From CAG-882 sp050874385 (GTDB lineage: Bacteria > Bacillota > Clostridia > Lachnospirales > Lachnospiraceae), in assembly GCA_050874385.1 (NCBI GenBank), contig JBNMKO010000002.1, forward strand, positions 51,777 through 115,776: a stretch of 64,000 nt of DNA, in the 5' to 3' direction. Of the stretch, positions 23,057 through 31,012 are shown piece by piece. The translations under genes and the position numbers were made by a program. The notes beneath the pieces are model-generated. The model made no database searches. It was not told the origin of the DNA and saw only the letters and a list, made by a program, of their open reading frames with translations. The first letter of the stretch is position 1; every line of letters begins with the position of its first letter.

Positions 23057-25690
23057 ATGCTTCAATTAAAAAACATTGTCAAGGACTATGTGAGCGGTGA
23101 CACAAAAGTGCAGGCTCTAAAGGGAATTGACATCACATTCAGGGACAGCGAGTTCGTGTCAATTCTCGGACAGTCCGGCTGTGGAAAGACGACGCTTCTT
23201 AACATCATAGGCGGTCTTGACCAGTATACAAGCGGTGATTTGATTATCAACGGAAGGTCTACAAAAAAGTATAAGGACTCCGACTGGGACACCTACCGCA
23301 ACCACACAATAGGCTTTGTGTTCCAAAGTTACAACCTTATCCCGCACCAGTCGGTTCTCTCAAATGTTGAGCTTGCGCTCACTCTTTCTGGTGTGTCAAA
23401 GGCGGAGAGAAGAAAAAGAGCCGTTGAGGTGCTGGAAAAAGTAGGTCTTGGCGACCAGATACACAAGAAGCCAAACCAAATGTCAGGCGGACAGATGCAG
23501 CGAGTTGCCATCGCAAGAGCACTTGTAAACAATCCCGACATACTGCTTGCCGACGAGCCTACGGGTGCGCTCGACTCAGCCACGAGCATCCAGATTATGG
23601 AGCTGTTAAAGGAGATATCCAAGGACAGACTTATAATCATGGTAACTCACAATCCTGAGCTTGCGGAAAAATACTCGTCAAGAATTGTAAGACTCCTAGA
23701 CGGCAAGGTGACGGACGACACAATGCCTTACGAGCCGACGGACAGCAGAATTACAGAGAATGATAAGGTTAAGAAGGAAAAGAAAAAGAAGGGCACGTCG
23801 ATGTCGTTTTTGACGGCATTGTCGCTAAGCGCCAACAACCTTATGACAAAGAAAGGGAGAACACTTCTCACAGCGTTTGCGGGGAGCATCGGTATCATTG
23901 GAATTGCGCTTATTTTGGCACTGTCGAGCGGCTTCCAGAGCTATATAAAAAGGGTTGAGGAGGACACGCTTTCCTCATATCCGATATCCATCGAGGAGGA
24001 GCAGGTTGACTACTCGAGCATGATGAGCGCGTTCATGGGACAGCATGTGGGCGATGCGGCGGAGAAAGAGGAGGGAAAAATCTATTCCAACAACATCATA
24101 AGTGAGATGTTAAACTCCATGATGTCGCAGGTGCAGGTGAACAATCTTGCTGATTTTAAGAAGTTTATTGAGGACAAAAATAATGGCTTTGACGAGCTTG
24201 TGAGCGATATTCAGTATGGCTACTCAACGACACTTAACATTTACAAGGAAGACACATCGGACGGCATTGTTCAAGTAAATCCTAGCACAGTGCTCGACAC
24301 CATAGGAATGGGACAGATTGCAGGAATGTCCAGCTCATCGATGATGGGCGGTCAGATGATGGGCAGTTCTTGGGACGTGTGGAGCGAGCTTATCGGAAAT
24401 CAGACACTTCTCGAGTCTCAGTACAATGTGATTGCCGGAAGATGGCCGTCGGCATATAACGAGATAGTTCTTATCGTCGATGAGAACAATGAGATAAGTG
24501 ACTACGCATTGTACGCACTTGGTCTTAAAGACCAGGATGAGGTGGCTGACACCATGACACGTCTTGCAAAGGGCGAGGAGGTCGTAAGCTACAAGACAGA
24601 GTACACTTATGAGGATATTCTTAATTTAAGGTACAGACTAGTTGTAAACACTGATTTTTATGATTATGACGAGGAAAACGGAACATACACGGATGTGCGC
24701 GATGATGAGGACAGCTATAAGGCCGCCATCGCAGACGGTATTCAGCTTCAAGTTGTAGGTATTTTAAGACCGGACCCTGATGCAGTCACAGGCGCAGTAA
24801 GTGGTTCTGTCGGCTACACAAGCGCACTTATGGAGTACGTTATCAACCAGATTAATGACGCTGACATTGTGAAGAAGCAGGCAGCAGACCCGGAGACGGA
24901 TGTGATTACCGGAATGCCTTTTACAAAGGACGGCGAGGAAGTCGAGATGGAGAACACTTTCGATATCACAACACTCACACCTGAGCAGCAGGCATATCTT
25001 GCATCGCTGTCACAGGAGGAGCTTGAGGCTCTTATGGCATCTTACATGCAGCCGACAACCTCATCCGCAACTTATGAGGGCAATATGGAAGCATTTGGCG
25101 TGGCTGACCTTGAAAAGCCAAGCTCCATTATGATTTACCCTGTCGACTTTGCCTCAAAGGATGCGATATCGGATAAGATATCAGAGTACAACGACATGGT
25201 TCGCGCCGAGGGCAGGGAGGAAGCAGTAATCAACTACACTGATTATATTGGGCTTATGATGTCGTCCATAAGCACCATAATAAATGCAATTTCCTATGTG
25301 CTCATCGCGTTTGTGGCAATATCGCTTGTGGTATCTTCTATAATGATTGGTATTATCACATACATTTCAGTTCTTGAGAGAACCAAGGAAATCGGTATTT
25401 TGAGAAGTATCGGTGCGTCAAAGCACGATGTATCCATGGTATTCAACGCTGAGACACTTATTGTCGGTTTCGTGTCGGGAGCTATGGGAATTATAGTTAC
25501 ACTTCTTCTCATAATTCCGATAAATGCCATTATAAAGAACCTCTCCGGCATTGCAAATGTCGCAGGGCTTCCATGGCTGGCAGCACTTATCCTTGTGCTC
25601 ATAAGCATGGCGCTCACATTTATCGCGGGACTTATTCCGGCTAAGATGGCGGCAAAGAAAGACCCGGTTGTGGCGCTTAGAAGTGAGTAA
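23057..25690 (+). CDS. ABC transporter, fused ATPase and FtsX permease
   Basis: An 877-aa single-chain transporter. Residues 1-225 are an ATPase with Walker A GQSGCGKTT, signature MSGGQMQR, Walker B ILLADEPTGALDS and H-loop VTHN. A membrane helix near residue 275 is followed by a large extracytoplasmic domain of about 450 residues, and an FtsX block of three helices ends the protein (RTKEIGILRSIGASKHDV). MacB-like fusions of this size export peptides or virulence factors in Gram-negatives; in Firmicutes they serve antimicrobial peptide defence or envelope functions. The ATG at 23057 follows GGAGAGAAGA. The leader carries an attenuator-like arrangement. Confidence 0.93.
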   Translation: MLQLKNIVKDYVSGDTKVQALKGIDITFRDSEFVSILGQSGCGKTTLLNIIGGLDQYTSGDLIINGRSTKKYKDSDWDTYRNHTIGFVFQSYNLIPHQSVLSNVELALTLSGVSKAERRKRAVEVLEKVGLGDQIHKKPNQMSGGQMQRVAIARALVNNPDILLADEPTGALDSATSIQIMELLKEISKDRLIIMVTHNPELAEKYSSRIVRLLDGKVTDDTMPYEPTDSRITENDKVKKEKKKKGTSMSFLTALSLSANNLMTKKGRTLLTAFAGSIGIIGIALILALSSGFQSYIKRVEEDTLSSYPISIEEEQVDYSSMMSAFMGQHVGDAAEKEEGKIYSNNIISEMLNSMMSQVQVNNLADFKKFIEDKNNGFDELVSDIQYGYSTTLNIYKEDTSDGIVQVNPSTVLDTIGMGQIAGMSSSSMMGGQMMGSSWDVWSELIGNQTLLESQYNVIAGRWPSAYNEIVLIVDENNEISDYALYALGLKDQDEVADTMTRLAKGEEVVSYKTEYTYEDILNLRYRLVVNTDFYDYDEENGTYTDVRDDEDSYKAAIADGIQLQVVGILRPDPDAVTGAVSGSVGYTSALMEYVINQINDADIVKKQAADPETDVITGMPFTKDGEEVEMENTFDITTLTPEQQAYLASLSQEELEALMASYMQPTTSSATYEGNMEAFGVADLEKPSSIMIYPVDFASKDAISDKISEYNDMVRAEGREEAVINYTDYIGLMMSSISTIINAISYVLIAFVAISLVVSSIMIGIITYISVLERTKEIGILRSIGASKHDVSMVFNAETLIVGFVSGAMGIIVTLLLIIPINAIIKNLSGIANVAGLPWLAALILVLISMALTFIAGLIPAKMAAKKDPVVALRSE

Positions 25691-25720
25691 TATTTTTGAA
25701 ATAAATATGGAATATTATAG

Positions 25721-25749
25721 ATGGGCAGGTCTGTTTTAGGCTTGCCCAT
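25721..25749. terminator. hairpin between convergent genes
   Basis: ATGGGCA (25721-25727) pairs with TGCCCAT (25743-25749) between the ABC gene and the leftward AraC gene. The T-tract is weak (TTTAT) in the plus direction. Confidence 0.5.
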
Positions 25750-25787
25750 TTATAATTGGAAAAAATGTGGTCATAATTGCAATGAAA

Positions 25788-26993
25788 TTAAATGTTCTGT
25801 TGTTTTCTATATTCTCCCGGCGTAATACCAAATTGTTTTTTAAATGCTGTCTGGAAATGACTTTGGCTGGAAAAACAAAGAAATGTGCTGATTGTACTAA
25901 TTGGTTTATTGGTATATTGGAGTAATTCTCTACCTTCTTCAAGTTTACAGCGCAGAATAAATGCGCTGACAGAAAAGCCGAGCGTCTTCTTAAAATAGGC
26001 AGAAAAATAGGATTTGCTGAAACCGACATAAGAGGCAACATCGCCTACTGTAAGATGTTGGTTTGTGTTCTGCTGAATATAGCGGATTGCTTTTTGAATA
26101 CATCCGTCTGATGAGACGGGTGTTTTTATATGTGCTACTTTTTCGGCAAAAGAATATCCGATTTTTCCAAGAAGTTCATTTAATTGATTGATACTTGTCA
26201 GATGTTCCGATGCCTGAATAAAATAATCTGAAAGCTGGTAAGCCGTATCATAATCAAGTCCGCCGTCTATGGCTGCACGGGTGCAGATAGTTGTTGTAAT
26301 GATGATATTGTTTTTTAGCTGGCGAAGTGCAGTAGAGCCGGTAATACCGGGATGAAAATTGCTGTCGATGAATGAGAAGTTTTTAATGGCTTCATAATCA
26401 CCTGTGCGGACAAGTCTTAAAAGGTGTTCTTCAATGGCGTATGTTTGGTTATGCTGCTCATTTTCTTTTGTCTGGTAAGTTGCCTCAAGAAAAGAAGCAT
26501 CTGCCACATCAAGTGGTTCTGTGAAACTACTTTCTGTCCCTGTCAGCTGCTCTAGTGTAAGAAGTTCTTCATGCAGACAATAATTTAGAAACATACATTT
26601 TCTTAACAGAGAAGCCAATGAAAGGCAGGGAATTTGACGCAGAAAGAGATTAAATTCAGGGTGATTGTCATTTGGGACAGTGTAATCTTTATATAAATTC
26701 TGCAAGTCCGAACTGGTATATGGAACATTGGTAATTGGACCAAAAATAAGAAATCCATTTTTAATGTAATCAATCTTTAGAGTGCAAAAGTAAATTCCGT
26801 ATTCTGTAGTGCAATATGATATTCTTTTTGTGGATTTCAGAATGTCCTGTAGATGTTTTTTGGGAGGATAAGTCAGCTCTGTTTGATTTGGCATACAGAA
26901 AATACATTTTTCTCCGGAAAAAAGGTACATAGGAATATTGGAATCCATATAATACATTTTGATGAAATCTATCAGGTTATAAGAAGTTTGCAT
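25788..26993 (-). CDS. AraC-family regulator of rhamnoside locus I
   Basis: A 401-aa transcription regulator. The last 100 residues are an AraC/XylS double helix-turn-helix, with LTVGDVASYVGFSKSYFSAYFKK as the first and ISTFLCFSSQSHFQTAFKKQFG as the second motif and the closing GITPGEYR. The first 290 residues form a sensor region without clear family resemblance; it is not a cupin as far as I can see. The ATG has AAAGGAC upstream. It is divergently transcribed from the GH3 gene across 210 nt holding a direct repeat at 27069, so it probably activates the GH3-GPH-GH78 genes in response to a rhamnoside or a breakdown product. Confidence 0.92.
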   Translation of the reverse strand: MQTSYNLIDFIKMYYMDSNIPMYLFSGEKCIFCMPNQTELTYPPKKHLQDILKSTKRISYCTTEYGIYFCTLKIDYIKNGFLIFGPITNVPYTSSDLQNLYKDYTVPNDNHPEFNLFLRQIPCLSLASLLRKCMFLNYCLHEELLTLEQLTGTESSFTEPLDVADASFLEATYQTKENEQHNQTYAIEEHLLRLVRTGDYEAIKNFSFIDSNFHPGITGSTALRQLKNNIIITTTICTRAAIDGGLDYDTAYQLSDYFIQASEHLTSINQLNELLGKIGYSFAEKVAHIKTPVSSDGCIQKAIRYIQQNTNQHLTVGDVASYVGFSKSYFSAYFKKTLGFSVSAFILRCKLEEGRELLQYTNKPISTISTFLCFSSQSHFQTAFKKQFGITPGEYRKQQNI

Positions 26994-27068
26994 GAAAAAG
27001 TCCTTTCTACAATGTGTCTCATTTCTATCGTAATGAACTTTCTTTTGTAAGTCAACAAAAAATCACTC

Positions 27069-27103
27069 AATAAAAGTATAAATATATAAATAAAAGTTTA
27101 AAA
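27069..27103 (+). promoter_or_regulatory. tandem direct repeat, candidate AraC operator
   Basis: AATAAAAGTATAAA and AATAAAAGTTTAAA occur with a 20-nt period in the divergent region between the AraC gene and the GH3 gene. Two half-sites two helical turns apart is the classical arrangement for AraC-type activators. The sequence is very AT-rich, so chance similarity is possible. Confidence 0.4.
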
Positions 27104-27203
27104 ATGAAATAAAAAACTTCTTTTTCAAGTTATTATAAAGCCATGATTAAGACAGACAGAAAGTAATTGACAAAAGTGGCAGCATGTAAACGGAGGTAAC
27201 AGC

Positions 27204-29495
27204 ATGAAAAAAGAGAAAATCAGAAATCTGATTTCACAGATGACATTGGAAGAAAAAGCAGGGATGTGTTCTGGGGCTGATTTCTGGAATTTGAAAGGAA
27301 TTGAACGTCTGGGAATTCCAAAGGTCAGGGTGGCTGACGGACCACATGGAATCAGAAAGCAGGCAGAAGCGGCAGACCATCTTGGAATTAATGAAAGTGA
27401 GAAAGCGGTCTGTTTTCCGGCAGGATGTGCGACAGCGTCAAGTTTTGACAGGGAATTAATCCGCAGACAGGGTGAGATTATTGGTCAGGAGTGTCAGGCA
27501 ATGAATGTCAGCACAATTCTTGGACCGGCTGTGAATATCAAGCGTTCTCCACTGTGTGGAAGAAACTTTGAATATTACTCGGAAGATCCTTATGTATCCA
27601 CAGAAGTGGCAGCGGCAATGATTGAGGGTGTTCAAAGCAAAAATGTGGGAACAAGTGTGAAGCATTTTGTGGCTAACAATCAGGAAAAACGCCGTATGAC
27701 AAATTCCTCTGATGTGGATGATAGAACATTGAGAGAAATTTATATGGCATCTTTTGAAGGTGCAGTTAAAAAGGCAAAACCGTGGACAGTTATGAGTTCT
27801 TATAATCGTATCAATGGAAAGTTTGTAGGAGATAACAAGCAGTATCTGACAGATATTTTGAGAGGTGAATGGGGATTTGACGGTTATGTAATGTCTGACT
27901 GGGGCGCAGTTAATGACAGAGTAAAAGCATTGTCAGCAGGACTTGATCTGGAGATGCCGCCGGGAGATTATGAGAACGACAGATTGATTGTAAAAGCAGT
28001 AAGGGATGGGAAGCTTGATGAAAGAATTGTAAATCAGGCATGTGAAAGAATTCTTGATATAATTTTCCGTTATACGGAAAACCGTGATGCACAGGCAAAA
28101 TTTGAATATGAGAAAGACCACAATGCAGCAGCTGAAATCGAGGCTGAATGTATGGTATTATTAAAAAATGAAAATAACATACTTCCGATTAATGGCGACA
28201 AAAAAATCGCATTTATTGGAAAATATGCAAAAACGCCGAGATATCAGGGCGGTGGAAGTTCTCATATAAACAGCTGGAAAGTAGAATCCGCACTGGACGC
28301 AGCGAAAAATATTCCGGAGTTTACAAATGTCACTTTTGCAGAAGGCTATCAGGATGAAAAAGATGAGGTTGTTGAAAAATTGCAGGATGAGGCAGTAAAG
28401 ACAGCGGCACAGGCAGATGTGGCAGTTCTGTTTCTTGGACTTCCGGATAATTTTGAATCAGAGGGGTATGACAGGAAACATATGAATCTTCCAAACTGTC
28501 AGAATGAGCTTGTAGATAAAGTCCTTGAAGTACAGAAACATGTAGTTGTGGTTCTTCACAATGGTTCAGCAGTGCTTATGCCATGGAAAGACCGTGTAGA
28601 GGGTATTCTTGAAGCATATCTTGGAGGAGAGGCTGTGGGAAAAGCAACTGTTGATGTGCTTGTGGGAAGAAAAAACCCAAGTGGTCGTCTGGCAGAAACA
28701 TTCCCGCTTCGTCTAGAAGATACACCTTGCTATCTGACTTATGGAAAAGGATTTGACAATGCAGATTATCAGGAAGGTATATTTGTAGGATATCGCTACT
28801 ATACATCAAGAAAAATGAAAACGGCATTTCCATTTGGTTATGGATTGTCTTATACAACATTTGAGTACAGCAATCTTTTGATTGATAAGAAAGAGATGTC
28901 TGATAAGGAGACCGTGCAGGTGAGTGTCAATGTAAAGAATACGGGAGATTGTTCGGGAAAGACCGTTGTTCAGCTTTACATGGAAGCACCACAAACAGAG
29001 GTGGTTCGTCCGGTCAGAGAGTTGAAAGGCTTTGAGAAGGTATTCCTTAAAGCCGGTGAAGAAAAAACAGTGATATTTACATTAGATGAAAGAGCTTTTG
29101 CATACTGGAATACACAAATTAATGACTGGTATACAGAGGATGGCAGTTATAAAGTAATGATTGGTGAAAATGCAGACCAGATGTGTCTGTGTGAGAAAAT
29201 TACAGTACATTGTACAAAAGAAGTTCCAAAAATATATTCACTGAATAGTTGTTTGGGAGAGTTGATGCGCGACCCGAAGGCACAGGCTGTGATGAAACCA
29301 TTCATGCAGGGAATGGCACAGAACGAGGCAGCAGCAGAGATGGCGGAGGCGCAGGAAAACAATTCGTCCGGAGCTATCAATCAGGAAATGATGGCTGCGA
29401 TGATGGAAGGCATGCCGCTTAGGCAGCTTCTAAGTTTTGTTCCGGGAATTACAAGGGAAATGCTTGAACAGATGGTATATGCACTGAATAATTAA
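27204..29495 (+). CDS. GH3 family glycosidase (beta-glucosidase type)
   Basis: A 763-aa exo-glycosidase. The N-terminal barrel carries KHFVANNQEKRR and the nucleophile D232 in VMSDWGAVNDR. The alpha/beta sandwich follows, with GGGSSHIN, and then a fibronectin type III-like domain starting near residue 570. No signal peptide is present, so it acts in the cytoplasm. The last 85 residues form an extra helical tail (YSLNSCLGELMRDPKA through GMPLRQLL to the end) that resembles the tail of the GH78 enzyme at 31013. GGAGG lies 9 nt before the ATG. It likely removes terminal beta-glucose from a rhamnose-containing glycoside; sugar specificity is inferred. Confidence 0.93.
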   Translation: MKKEKIRNLISQMTLEEKAGMCSGADFWNLKGIERLGIPKVRVADGPHGIRKQAEAADHLGINESEKAVCFPAGCATASSFDRELIRRQGEIIGQECQAMNVSTILGPAVNIKRSPLCGRNFEYYSEDPYVSTEVAAAMIEGVQSKNVGTSVKHFVANNQEKRRMTNSSDVDDRTLREIYMASFEGAVKKAKPWTVMSSYNRINGKFVGDNKQYLTDILRGEWGFDGYVMSDWGAVNDRVKALSAGLDLEMPPGDYENDRLIVKAVRDGKLDERIVNQACERILDIIFRYTENRDAQAKFEYEKDHNAAAEIEAECMVLLKNENNILPINGDKKIAFIGKYAKTPRYQGGGSSHINSWKVESALDAAKNIPEFTNVTFAEGYQDEKDEVVEKLQDEAVKTAAQADVAVLFLGLPDNFESEGYDRKHMNLPNCQNELVDKVLEVQKHVVVVLHNGSAVLMPWKDRVEGILEAYLGGEAVGKATVDVLVGRKNPSGRLAETFPLRLEDTPCYLTYGKGFDNADYQEGIFVGYRYYTSRKMKTAFPFGYGLSYTTFEYSNLLIDKKEMSDKETVQVSVNVKNTGDCSGKTVVQLYMEAPQTEVVRPVRELKGFEKVFLKAGEEKTVIFTLDERAFAYWNTQINDWYTEDGSYKVMIGENADQMCLCEKITVHCTKEVPKIYSLNSCLGELMRDPKAQAVMKPFMQGMAQNEAAAEMAEAQENNSSGAINQEMMAAMMEGMPLRQLLSFVPGITREMLEQMVYALNN

Positions 29496-29507
29496 GGGAG
29501 AGAACAG

Positions 29508-30896
29508 ATGGGAAGAACAAAAAAAGAACTGGGACTGGACTCCATGGGTGTTCAGAAATCAATGAGAGTTACAGATTATCTTGGTGATGGTCTGGGACAG
29601 CTGCCACTTAATATTATGAGTGGACTTGTAGGGCAGCTTACATATTTTTATACAGAAAAAGTTGGGCTTGCGGCAGGAATGGTCGCTACCATGCTTCTGA
29701 TTGCAAAAATTTTCGATGCATTTTCAGACCTTATAATGGGAAAAATCATGGATGCCGGTAAGTCACCAAAAGGAAAGTGTCGTCCGTGGTTTCTTAGAAT
29801 GGCAATTCCGACATTTGCAGCAATACTTTTACTATTTACAGTACCGAAAAACGCGGGAAGCGGATTGCAGGCAGCATATGTACTTTTAACCAATATTCTT
29901 ATAACGGCAATTGTCTATACAGCGGTTGCAATTCCTTATGGAGCTTTGATGGCTATACGTACGGAAAGCTCGGAAGAACGCGGTAAAATGGGAATTTTCC
30001 GTGCGGCATTTGGTTACATTGCCGGAATGGTAATAGCAATTCTTTTAATTCCTATAACTAATATGCTTGGAGGAACACAGAGTGCATGGATTAAAATTGC
30101 AGTGATTTTTGGACTGATTTCACTTTTGGCATTGCTTATTCTTTATAAGGTATCAAAAGAAAATGTGAAAATTACGGAAAAAAGCGAAGATGAAAATGTG
30201 CCATTTATAGAAGGCATCAAAATGCTCTTCAAAAATAAATACTGGGTAATCATGCTTGGACTTCAGTTTATGATGAATATTTCTTACAGCCTGAGTATGT
30301 CCGGTGGTACATATTATGCCAAATATATTCTTGGAAATGATAATATTGTTGCACTTCTCGGTGCAGTTGGACTTATTCCGACATTTCTTGGATTTATATT
30401 GACAGGACCTATGGCATCCAAACTTGGAATGACAAAGACATGTATGATTTCATGTGCGATGGGAGCGGCTGCATGCCTTGTGAGAGTATTTACGCCATAT
30501 AGTATTATAAGCTGCGTTGTGGGTGGATGTGTGACAACATTCGCCAATATTCCTCTTATGTGTCTGTTTGGACCAATGGTAAACAACTGTGTGGAATACA
30601 ATGATTACAAATTTGGAAAACGTATTGTAGGTATGACAAACAGTGCCAATTCTTTCGGAAGCAAGATTGGCTCAGGTATTGGAGCATCTCTTATCGGATG
30701 GATTTTGGCAGCCGCAGGATATAAAGCAGCATTGAAAGTGCAGCCTGCATCAGTTGATACGGCAATTTTTGCATTTTCCATCTATATTCCACTTGCACTT
30801 TTTGCAGTTATGTTCATTCTTCTTATGAAAAATGACCTTGAGAAGAGATATCCTGAAATTTTGGCAGAATTGCAAAAAAGAAAAGAGACAAAATAA
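29508..30896 (+). CDS. GPH-family sugar:cation symporter
   Basis: A 462-aa twelve-helix transporter of the glycoside-pentoside-hexuronide (MFS_2/MelB-like) family. Typical marks are the early DYLGDGLGQLPLNI region, the DAFSDLIMGKIMD motif after helix 2 and the cytoplasmic GKCRPWFLR loop. It begins 12 nt after the GH3 stop with a GGGAGAG site, so both are co-transcribed. Family members import oligosaccharides or glycosides with Na+ or H+. Here it is probably the uptake route for the rhamnoside that the cytoplasmic GH3 and GH78 enzymes then cleave. A paralogue of the same family is in locus II at 55334. Confidence 0.93.
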   Translation: MGRTKKELGLDSMGVQKSMRVTDYLGDGLGQLPLNIMSGLVGQLTYFYTEKVGLAAGMVATMLLIAKIFDAFSDLIMGKIMDAGKSPKGKCRPWFLRMAIPTFAAILLLFTVPKNAGSGLQAAYVLLTNILITAIVYTAVAIPYGALMAIRTESSEERGKMGIFRAAFGYIAGMVIAILLIPITNMLGGTQSAWIKIAVIFGLISLLALLILYKVSKENVKITEKSEDENVPFIEGIKMLFKNKYWVIMLGLQFMMNISYSLSMSGGTYYAKYILGNDNIVALLGAVGLIPTFLGFILTGPMASKLGMTKTCMISCAMGAAACLVRVFTPYSIISCVVGGCVTTFANIPLMCLFGPMVNNCVEYNDYKFGKRIVGMTNSANSFGSKIGSGIGASLIGWILAAAGYKAALKVQPASVDTAIFAFSIYIPLALFAVMFILLMKNDLEKRYPEILAELQKRKETK

Positions 30897-30907
30897 AGTC
30901 AGTATAG

Positions 30908-30942
30908 AAAGGATGGAACGAATAATGTAGTTCTGTCCTTTT
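30908..30942 (+). terminator. intra-operon terminator after the symporter
   Basis: AAAGGATGGAAC (30908-30919) pairs with GTTCTGTCCTTT (30930-30941), twelve pairs with two G-T, followed by a short T-tract. It probably reduces expression of the following rhamnosidase genes relative to GH3 and symporter. Confidence 0.6.
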
Positions 30943-31012
30943 GCGGATTTATAAATTGGACGGGCATTGCAGGAGAAAAAATTTTGAATTTTAAAAATTG
31001 GAGGAAATGTGA

